Shown here in pieces: positions 34,723 through 42,309 of a stretch of 64,000 nucleotides of DNA. How positions within the stretch are numbered: the stretch's first letter is position 1; each line of letters starts with the position of its first letter. The DNA comes from Verrucomicrobiota bacterium (GTDB lineage: Bacteria; Verrucomicrobiota; Verrucomicrobiia; Limisphaerales; UBA9464): NCBI GenBank assembly GCA_947471985.1, contig CANIZL010000006.1, positions 40,155 through 104,154 on the forward strand, in the 5' to 3' direction. The notes under the pieces are model-generated. The model was given only the letters and a program-made list of their open reading frames with translations. It was not told the DNA's origin and ran no database searches. A program made the position numbers and the translations under genes.

Positions 34723-35314
34723 TTCCGACGAGGATTTTGGGGCGGCGCGGTCCGTGGGGCGGCCCGAAGTTGGGCCGGCGAAGAGCCCCGATGGTCTAGC
34801 CCGACTTTCGGTACTGCCGCCTATTTTTGTGGGTTACCGCGCATTCATGGGAAAAACAGCCTGATCGGGATGGCGTGCCAGGTTCAAAGTCGCCCCTCGG
34901 CGGCGTGAAGGTTGGTTGGGGTGCCAGGTTCCCTAATCGTCGCCGACGAAACTAGGGGGCAGGCTCCCTAACTGGGCGGTAAGAACTCCGTGCCAGGCTC
35001 GGAATTTGCCCGGCGCGCCCACCCCGGATGGCGTGCCAGGTTCCCTATTCATCGCCGGCGGAACGGTGGCTTTCCACGACCCTGAAGTACCGGTGGGGTG
35101 GGCCATCCTTGAAGCGGGAATGAACGCGCAGAATTACGGTTTTCCGGAACCGCGTTCGGAGTCCAAGTGCCGGCGGAAATGGAGTGGGCCGGTACTACCC
35201 ACGAATTCGCCGAGTTTGCCGGGTGGCGTGGGCGAAAACCCCGGGAAGAACCCCACGCGAGATTCCGGTCGGCCCGAAAATAGTCGAAATTTCGGTCCAG
35301 GGCCGAAAGTTGGA
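34701..35314. other. Gene-free stretch with repeats
   Basis: About 610 bp between the divergent trxB promoter and the end of the methyltransferase gene. Frames crossing it show no protein-family similarity. It contains the REP-like GTGCCAGG copies, one arm and part of the second arm of an inverted repeat, and a perfect palindrome CGAAATTTCG (35285-35294). It may be the remains of a small mobile element or a repeat-rich intergenic island. Confidence 0.6.
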
Positions 35315-35318
35315 CTAG
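34796..35318. repeat. 21-bp imperfect inverted repeat pair ~500 bp apart
   Basis: 34796-34816 reads CTAGCCCGACTTTCGGTACTG. The reverse complement of 35298-35318 reads CTAGTCCAACTTTCGGCCCTG, matching at 17 of 21 positions. The right arm covers the TAG stop of the methyltransferase gene. The arms enclose the REP-like copies. This looks like the ends of a non-autonomous element, or two copies of an intergenic repeat in opposite orientation. Confidence 0.55.
34875..35064 (+). repeat. REP-like GTGCCAGG cluster
   Basis: GTGCCAGGTTC or GTGCCAGGCTC occurs at 34875, 34921, 34990 and 35033, with a related GGGCAGGCTCCCTAA at 34957. The copies at 34921 and 35033 stay similar for about 30 bp (…TCCCTA.TC.TCGCCG.CG.AAC), and those at 34875 and 35033 share a GGATGGC lead-in. 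The sequence resembles RAYT/TnpA-REP-associated repeats (GGTGCCAGGC...) of other bacteria; no RAYT gene is in this window. Confidence 0.65.
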
Positions 35319-36181
35319 CGCCGCAGGATGGCGGTCTGGGCCGTGCACAGCTTCGAGCGCAGGGCGGCCGGGAGATATTGCACGGCGGATTCCCCGAAGC
35401 GGGCGAGGGGAGTGGCCGCGCGACTGGCAAGGCGGTGCAGGCCGGCGTTGCCCGTAAGGAAGGGCGAACCCCAGACGTACAAACGTTCGACACTGAACCC
35501 GGCCTCGCGGCCCAGGTGGGCCATCTCCTGCGGGGTGATCAAAAACAGACGCCCGTCCGCATCCGGCTTGAACTGCCGGCTCTCCAGCGCGGTGAAATCC
35601 TCCACCTGCGTCCACGTGGGCAGCCGGTTGCGGAAGAAGGCGCCGTTGGGCGTGGTGATGAGGGCCCGTCCGTCCGGGTTCAGAAACCGCCGCAGCTGTT
35701 TCAGGAAATCCACCGTGTGCGCCACGTGCTCGAGGATCTCGCAGGCAATCACCAGATCGAACCGCCCCGTTTTTTCCGGATCGAGATCGAAGAGATTGCC
35801 GCCCAGCAAGCGGATGCTCCCGGCATTGCGGAAATTGCGCAAGCCGTTGGTCAGGTTCTCTGTGCGCAGATCATTGGCGGTGGTCTGTCGCCCCGCCGCG
35901 GACAGCACGGCGCAGAGGGCGCCGTCGCCCGAGGCCACTTCCAGCACGGTTTGAGCCGGCAGCGCGAGGGCGTCCTCGATTGCCAGCAGCGCCCGCATGC
36001 GACCGAACGACCAGTACGACGGAGCCCACGCCGGCTGGAAGTTCCAGCCTTGGGGATCAGGAAAATCACGGGTCGCAAAAGGACGCACCACGCCGAGCCC
36101 GGACGCGGAGACTTCCTGGAATTTGGACCACGGAAAACGGGCGCGACTGAGGAACCGCAGGTGGGTATCGGGGGACTTCAT
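35315..36181 (-). CDS. Class I SAM-dependent methyltransferase
   Basis: A 288-residue protein with a class I methyltransferase core: motif I VLEVASGDGALCAVL (~80-94), an acidic-loop region TTANDLRTENL, motif IV-like FDLVIACEILEHVAH and a later FLNPDGRALITTPNG. Such enzymes in polysaccharide loci often methylate sugars or lipid-linked glycans; the substrate here is not deducible. It is the last gene of the exosortase/EPS operon, 16 bp after the SDR gene, and its stop codon lies inside one arm of an inverted repeat. Confidence 0.88.
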   Translation of the reverse strand: MKSPDTHLRFLSRARFPWSKFQEVSASGLGVVRPFATRDFPDPQGWNFQPAWAPSYWSFGRMRALLAIEDALALPAQTVLEVASGDGALCAVLSAAGRQTTANDLRTENLTNGLRNFRNAGSIRLLGGNLFDLDPEKTGRFDLVIACEILEHVAHTVDFLKQLRRFLNPDGRALITTPNGAFFRNRLPTWTQVEDFTALESRQFKPDADGRLFLITPQEMAHLGREAGFSVERLYVWGSPFLTGNAGLHRLASRAATPLARFGESAVQYLPAALRSKLCTAQTAILRR

Positions 36182-36196
36182 TTCCAGAAGGGCGGC

Positions 36197-37219
<1,023 letters not shown>

Positions 37220-37234
37220 GCGGGGCAGGTTGGG

Positions 37235-38614
37235 CTATTTGGCGCCCGCGCCGCTGAAGACCGCCGGCACCGTGCGCAGCAGGATTTCAACGTCGAGCCA
37301 GATGGACCAGTTATCGATGTATTCGAGGTCGAGGCGCACCCATTCGGTGAAATCCCGGACGTCATTGCGGCCGGAGATCTGCCACAGGCACGTGAGGCCG
37401 GGCTTCACACTGAGCCGACGCCGATGAGCGGGATCATCGAAGCGGGCCACTTCGTCGAGCGGAAGCGGTCGGGGACCGACGAGGGACATTTCGCCCCGGA
37501 GGACGTTGAACAACTGGGGCAGCTCGTCGAGCGACCATTTACGGAGGATCCGGCCGACCCGGGTGACCCGGGGATCGTTGGTGACCTTGAAGACGGGCCC
37601 GGTCATTTCATTGAGCGCGGCCAGTTCCTGCTTGAGTTGCTCGGCGTTGGAGACCATCGAGCGGAATTTCAGCATGCCGAACGGACGGCCGTTCAAGCCC
37701 GCCCGACGTTGACGGAACATCACGGGTCCTGGTGAACTCAAACGGACGGCGATGGCAGCGAGCACCATCAGCCAGGACGTCAACGCCACCAGCACCAACG
37801 CCCCGACGAAGTCGAGGACGCCCTTGGCCACGGAATGCCAGGAGGCCCGCGGACCGGTGGCGAACACCAGCATCGGGTGTCCGGCCAGTTCGTCGACGGT
37901 CGTCTGGGCCAGGCGGGTCTTGAAGAAATCCGCAAACAACCAGACTTCCACGCCCTCGAGTTCGCAGGCGTGGATGGCTTCCTCGATGGTGCCGAAGAGG
38001 GTGTTGCGCGGGGACACGATGACCGCGTTGGCGGAGTGTTCGTGGAGCAGATCCACCAGCCGTCCGATGGGGTCCCGGTTCAAATCGAGCCGCGCCACCA
38101 ATTGCACGCCGCCCAGTGCTCCGGTGCCCAGCGTTTGTTCCAGCTGACGGGCATCGGCATCGGCGCCGACAAAGATGACCCGGCGCCGGCCGGCTTCACC
38201 ACCGATGCTCATGGCGGAGTGGCGGATTATCTCCTCCTTGATCCAGACCAGGAAGATTACCAAGGGGATGAACAAGGCGACGACGCCCCGGGCGCCCTCT
38301 TCCTTGCGCAGGAACAGGGCGGCAACGACCAGCAATGCCATCCAGGCTGCCGCCCGGCTCAACTGCCACAGGGTCTGTCGACGGGCACCCATGTGGGCCC
38401 GCTGGTAAAATCCCTGGAGTTCCAGAATGGCGGGGGCCAGAGGCACCACCATCAGCAGATAGGGGGCGTAGGAACTGAAATCGGCGATCTTGTGTTCCGG
38501 ATCCAGTCCGGGCCAGGTCCGGAACCAATGCGCCAGAAAGAACGACAGTCCAAAGAGGAAGGCATCCAGAAGTTTCTGGACCTGCGTATGGAGCTGGCGG
38601 CGGCGGCGGAGCAC
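37235..38614 (-). CDS. Polyprenyl-phosphate sugar-1-phosphate transferase (initiating EPS glycosyltransferase)
   Basis: A 459-residue protein of the WbaP/WcaJ/exopolysaccharide polyprenyl glycosylphosphotransferase family. N-terminal membrane helices (~12-130) are followed by a Rossmann-like CoA-binding-type region (RRVIFVGADADARQLE) and a fifth long helix (~275-300). The C-terminal catalytic domain shows MFRQRRAGLNGRPFGMLKFR, WSLDELPQLFNVLRGEMSLV-type motifs, GPRPLP and KPGLTCLWQISGRND. It transfers a hexose-1-phosphate to undecaprenyl phosphate, the first step of repeat-unit synthesis. It starts at a GTG; an in-frame stop lies 8 codons upstream. It is 27 bp after the epsI-like gene. Confidence 0.93.
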   Translation of the reverse strand: MLRRRRQLHTQVQKLLDAFLFGLSFFLAHWFRTWPGLDPEHKIADFSSYAPYLLMVVPLAPAILELQGFYQRAHMGARRQTLWQLSRAAAWMALLVVAALFLRKEEGARGVVALFIPLVIFLVWIKEEIIRHSAMSIGGEAGRRRVIFVGADADARQLEQTLGTGALGGVQLVARLDLNRDPIGRLVDLLHEHSANAVIVSPRNTLFGTIEEAIHACELEGVEVWLFADFFKTRLAQTTVDELAGHPMLVFATGPRASWHSVAKGVLDFVGALVLVALTSWLMVLAAIAVRLSSPGPVMFRQRRAGLNGRPFGMLKFRSMVSNAEQLKQELAALNEMTGPVFKVTNDPRVTRVGRILRKWSLDELPQLFNVLRGEMSLVGPRPLPLDEVARFDDPAHRRRLSVKPGLTCLWQISGRNDVRDFTEWVRLDLEYIDNWSIWLDVEILLRTVPAVFSGAGAK

Positions 38615-38641
38615 AGGTGGAGACTGGAGCGGCTTACGTCA

Positions 38642-39385
38642 TCACCGGGCCGGGGTGATTGGCGGGCCCGCGGACCGCATGGCCGGAACGGCAAGGGCCA
38701 GCAAGCGTTTCATCTTCTCAAACGTGGCATCCTCTTCCCCCTCTTTGCAACGGGTGAAACATTGAATGCCGGTCCAGCGCGGCATCACTCCGCGGAGTAA
38801 CAGGTCCTGCATGGTGAGCAGATGCCGTTGCGAATGCGAAGAGGTCTGTCGGTCCGCGGCGATGAAAAGGTAGGCAAACACGGCCCGCGACATCTTGTTG
38901 CCGCCGGCCGTCGCGAACGGCGCCTGCCCATTACAGCGCAGCACTTCCAGCTCGCCCGCGGCCGTGGGAATCCGCACCGTTTGCCGGGAGCTGATCTCCA
39001 CCCCCTGGGACCCGAGGCACTGCTCCGGTCGGTGCAGACTGGAACGGTCCGTGCCCATGACCACCACCGAAATCATGGCCATGAAGTTGTCCACATCATC
39101 GCGGTAGAGTCGACGACCGAAGGTGGTGTCGGAGGGCAGGAAGCGCAGTTCCTCGGCGGACACCTCCAAGGGGACGGATTCAAAGCCCGTCAGGCGGATG
39201 GGCATGACGACACCGTTGGTGCGCAATTGAGCGTTCTCCCCGCCTTCCAAGGCATCGTGGCTCAGTTTTACGGCAGCGCGGCCCAGGCTTTGCCGGGGGC
39301 CGCGGTGGTGCAGGAAGCCGCCGACCAGCCCCAGCGCGACCAGCGCGACCAGCGCCGGTTTCAACCAGATGCGATTTGTGTTCAT
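38642..39385 (-). CDS. EpsI-family exosortase-associated protein (DUF3485)
   Basis: A 247-residue protein with an N-terminal membrane anchor (~8-27) and an EpsI domain. The signature HRPEQCLGSQG lies in the middle (~118-128). EpsI-type proteins accompany exosortases in EPS/PEP-CTERM loci, either as a fused C-terminal domain or, as here, as a separate gene; their function is not established. The ATG overlaps the exosortase stop (ATGA), showing translational coupling. Confidence 0.85.
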   Translation of the reverse strand: MNTNRIWLKPALVALVALGLVGGFLHHRGPRQSLGRAAVKLSHDALEGGENAQLRTNGVVMPIRLTGFESVPLEVSAEELRFLPSDTTFGRRLYRDDVDNFMAMISVVVMGTDRSSLHRPEQCLGSQGVEISSRQTVRIPTAAGELEVLRCNGQAPFATAGGNKMSRAVFAYLFIAADRQTSSHSQRHLLTMQDLLLRGVMPRWTGIQCFTRCKEGEEDATFEKMKRLLALAVPAMRSAGPPITPAR

Positions 39386-40353
39386 ACGGTGGCGGTGGGG
39401 GTGGTGGGTTGGGTGGTCGTGGCGGCCTCCGAGGGATCCGGTGGCTCCCGAAAGGCGCGAGCCAGAAGGACGAGTCCGCCGAGCGCTACGGCGAAGGAGA
39501 CAAACCCGAAATTGGATTCGAACTTACTCGCGGCGATCTGACCGAAGATGTCGCCCACCCAGAAGGTCGCCACGAGCCGGAAGATATTGCCGGCGACCGC
39601 CAGGATCGGGGCGCACAACAGCAGGATCCAGCGACGCCAGGCGGTTTGAAACTGGAGGAAACCGAAGATCACGGTGAGGAGGACGATGACCTTCAAACTC
39701 CGGATCCCGCTGCACGCATCCACGACATCGAATTTGAAGAGGATCGCGTGGGTTTTGGGATCCACCGCCGACACCTGGGTGGCTTCGCGGATCAATGGAA
39801 TGTTCAGGATGTGTTGACCGACCCAGGTGGCCGAGGCGGCCGAAAAATGGCGGAGCCAGAACGTAGGGGCGTCGAGGTAGTGGACGACCGGCACCATGAA
39901 ACAGAGCACCACGAACGGGAAGAAGAACCGTTGCAGCCATTCCCGGCCCCAGACCACTCCCGTCAATGCGTACAACCCCAGGAGGAAGGCCAGAAAGGAA
40001 AGGACTACTTGCTGCACCGAAAAGAAAACGGCGTGGGCGGCGGCGGCCACGACGAACAGGACCACCCCGGCCCACGGATTTCGGACCGGACCGGTCAGTT
40101 TCAATTCGCGACGCCGAATCACCACCAGCGCCAGGAACAGCCAGGGCATCCACACCCCCAACTGATCGTCGTTCTCCGACTGCACGGCGTACCACAACAT
40201 CCGTCCGATGAACGTGAAGAGCGAGGGCGTCGGCAGCCAGTGCAGCTGGGCGGCCCCATAGAATTCGAACAACGCCCACCAAAACGCCAGCAACCCGACC
40301 AGGACCAGTTTGAACGGCAAACTGTCCCACAGCTCTCGAAGCTCTTTCAGCAT
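39382..40353 (-). CDS. Exosortase-family transpeptidase, His position replaced by Ser
   Basis: A 323-residue polytopic protein (about 8 membrane segments). The exosortase Cys motif VVDACSGIRSL (Cys214) and the Arg motif GNIFRL (Arg259) are present. In the segment that normally carries the catalytic His, the chain reads SKFESNFGF: Ser280 aligns with His and no His follows residue 202. Exosortases sort PEP-CTERM-like proteins to the surface. The start was set at the ATG at 40353 (MLKELRELWDSLPFK); an upstream extension is not exosortase-like. It heads a five-gene minus-strand operon. A Thr/Pro-rich tail (300-323) is unusual. Confidence 0.88.
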   Translation of the reverse strand: MLKELRELWDSLPFKLVLVGLLAFWWALFEFYGAAQLHWLPTPSLFTFIGRMLWYAVQSENDDQLGVWMPWLFLALVVIRRRELKLTGPVRNPWAGVVLFVVAAAAHAVFFSVQQVVLSFLAFLLGLYALTGVVWGREWLQRFFFPFVVLCFMVPVVHYLDAPTFWLRHFSAASATWVGQHILNIPLIREATQVSAVDPKTHAILFKFDVVDACSGIRSLKVIVLLTVIFGFLQFQTAWRRWILLLCAPILAVAGNIFRLVATFWVGDIFGQIAASKFESNFGFVSFAVALGGLVLLARAFREPPDPSEAATTTQPTTPTATV

Positions 40354-40910
40354 GACATGACGATTTTCCACGGGCGCACCGAATTCACGGGCGACCCGGA
40401 ACACAGTGCCGGGAAAAAGCCTGCCCGGAGCGTCTCCGGCAAGCGGAACTCGTAATTCCCACCGGCGCGCCCTGCTGTTCCGGCCCGTGCCTGGGTCGAC
40501 CGGGCGGATTGGACACCGCCGGGGCCGAATAAGTTCAGTATGAGTGCGACTCCGGTGGTGGATGAGCGGGGCGGGAAGCAAGCCGCCCGGTTATCGGGGG
40601 GGATAACCGGGCGGAAAACCAACACTGCATCCCCGCTACCAACAGGGAAACTACCGAACCAAGGAAAGGGCAAACACCCTCATTAGTATTACTGGGAAAA
40701 AACAAGCGACGGTTTCGAAAAAAGTTTGGCTCACCCGGGCGCGGCCCTTGTTTTGGAGGCATTCGGCACTGATTCTTGCGGCCGGTGCAGCGGGAGGGGC
40801 AGTCGGTTTCCCGCCACCCCGTTCGTGCCGGGGCCGTTCCCGGAAGATATCGGGTTACCGGCCAACCCGCCCTTGGTCCCGCCCGGAGTTTCATTCAAGC
40901 TGCAACGCCG
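40354..40910. promoter_or_regulatory. Divergent 557-bp intergenic region of the EPS locus
   Basis: It lies between the exosortase operon (-) and the glycosyltransferase gene (+) and must contain both promoters. It holds a perfect 12-bp inverted repeat (40583-40614) and an A/T-richer patch (~40676-40725) that contrasts with the surrounding GC and is a plausible promoter area. No gene is supported inside it. Confidence 0.55.
40583..40614. promoter_or_regulatory. Perfect 12-bp palindromic hairpin upstream of exosortase operon
   Basis: CCGCCCGGTTAT (40583-40594) and ATAACCGGGCGG (40603-40614) flank an 8-base CGGGGGGG loop. Neither side has a T-run, so it is not an intrinsic terminator. It lies ~230 bp before the exosortase start and ~300 bp before the glycosyltransferase. 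It could be an operator for a dimeric regulator or a 5'-UTR structure of the exosortase transcript. Confidence 0.6.
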
Positions 40911-42086
40911 ATGCGTGTGCTCCTCATCAATGACGTAGCCAAGTATCTCAATGGCGGCGCGAATCGCGTCGTCGTGGAGACGCTGGAAGGGCTGCATCGC
41001 CGGGGAGTGGCGGTGGGGTGCATTTATCAGAGTTTTGACTCGGAAGTGTCCCGGGAGATTTGGACCCGCAAGGTCCCGCACCGGCTGTCTCCGGCCGAGC
41101 TGCGGACGCAGATGCTGGCGGCGATTGCCGACTTCCGCCCGGACGTCATCCAGAGCCACACCGGACAGGTCATGTCGTCCTATCCCCATTGGGTGCCGCA
41201 ACATGCCTGCTGTCAGTTTATCCATGACGAGAGCTGGTATTGTTCGGGCGGCAACCGGGTGAGTCGCGGTTTGGTTCATTGCCAGCGACCGCACGGGGTG
41301 GCCTGCCTGGCGTGGCATGTCTTGAAGGGCTGCGGGGGGCGGTCGCCGAAGGGCAATTTTCTCCGCTGGCAACAGGCCGAAAAGCGCACGGCCTTGCGGG
41401 AGTTCCCGCGCCTCCGCGTGCAGGTGGCCTCCGCCTTCATGGCCCGTGGGTTGGTGGAGAATGGCTATCCCACCGATCGGTTGGACGTCGTCCCCCTTTA
41501 CGCGGCGGCCCCCGGGTCCATTTCGCTGCCCCCCGAACGCGGGCTGATCGTGCTGCCCTCGCGGCTGGTTTATCACAAGGGGGTGCATGTTTTGATCGAT
41601 GCCCTGAGCCAGATTCGGGACCTGCCCTGGCGGCTGGTGGTGCCCGGTGACGGTCCGGAAAAAATGGCACTGCAGGACCAGGCTCGACGCCTTGGGGTGG
41701 CTGAGCGGGTGGAATTGCCCGGCGAACTGCACCCGGATCTCGTCGCGGGTTGGTATGCCCGGGCGCAGTTGGTGGCGTTTCCCGTGCTGCGGGAGGAGCC
41801 GTTCGGTCTGGTTGGCACGGAAGCCCTGGCGTACGGCAAGCCCATCGTGGCCTTCGCCGGCGGCGCCGTCGACGAATGGCTGTGGCCGGGCGAAACGGGG
41901 ATCAAGGTGGAATCCAAGACCGCCACCGCCCTGGCCGGTGCCCTGCGGGAATTGCTGGGCAATCCGGAGCGTTGCGCGGCGATGGGGGCGGCCGCCCGAC
42001 GTCGGTATCCGCAATTCACCCACGAGGCGTTTTTGGATCGGCTGATGGAAAGCCTGGAGCGGACCCGCGCCGCCCAACCGCGCTGA
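40911..42086 (+). CDS. Family 4 glycosyltransferase
   Basis: A 391-residue GT-B glycosyltransferase. N-terminal MRVLLINDVAKYLNGGANRV; C-terminal donor-site motifs PSRLVYHKGVHVLIDAL, VVPGDGPEK and EEPFGLVGTEALAYGKP (the E-x7-E type element). It probably adds a sugar during exopolysaccharide repeat-unit assembly, given the divergent exosortase/EPS operon. The ATG at 40911 begins the Rossmann strand; a longer frame to 40776 adds non-family residues. A Cys/His-rich stretch (~80-150: HACCQFIHDESWYCSGGN, HCQRPHGVACL) is unusual and might bind metal or form disulfides. Confidence 0.88.
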   Translation: MRVLLINDVAKYLNGGANRVVVETLEGLHRRGVAVGCIYQSFDSEVSREIWTRKVPHRLSPAELRTQMLAAIADFRPDVIQSHTGQVMSSYPHWVPQHACCQFIHDESWYCSGGNRVSRGLVHCQRPHGVACLAWHVLKGCGGRSPKGNFLRWQQAEKRTALREFPRLRVQVASAFMARGLVENGYPTDRLDVVPLYAAAPGSISLPPERGLIVLPSRLVYHKGVHVLIDALSQIRDLPWRLVVPGDGPEKMALQDQARRLGVAERVELPGELHPDLVAGWYARAQLVAFPVLREEPFGLVGTEALAYGKPIVAFAGGAVDEWLWPGETGIKVESKTATALAGALRELLGNPERCAAMGAAARRRYPQFTHEAFLDRLMESLERTRAAQPR

Positions 42087-42309
42087 CCGGCCCCGTCAGG
42101 GCAGCGGCCGGGAGACGTTCCGTTCGGACGTCCGCTTTCCGAACCCCTCGGCCATTCTTGAATGTACTTTCCGAACCCCGATTCCGAGCCGTCCCACCTG
42201 ACATCGTTGCGGCTGATAGCGCGACGACAGGAAAGGGCGGTGACGGCGGTGCCCGAGTCGGCTAGGGTTGGGCGGTCTCGTTCGGTGCCGGGGTTCGAAT
42301 AATTGGTTT
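42087..42309. promoter_or_regulatory. Intergenic region with a 13-bp direct repeat
   Basis: A 223-bp gap. CTTTCCGAACCCC occurs at 42135-42147 and again at 42167-42179, 32 bp (about three helical turns) apart, which would suit a regulator binding site. A candidate promoter (GTGACG 42240-42245, N17, TAGGGT 42263-42268) precedes the ATG at 42310. Confidence 0.4.

Noticed and set aside
40665..40690. Possible GEMM (cyclic-di-GMP) riboswitch upstream of the EPS locus
   Set aside because: An AAAGGGCAAAC segment recalls the GEMM core, but the second conserved element (GACGCAAAGCC-type) and the tetraloop receptor are absent.
40765..40780. Sigma-54 promoter before the glycosyltransferase gene
   Set aside because: CGGCACTGATTCTTGC has GG and GC 11 bases apart rather than the required 10, and the leading T is missing.
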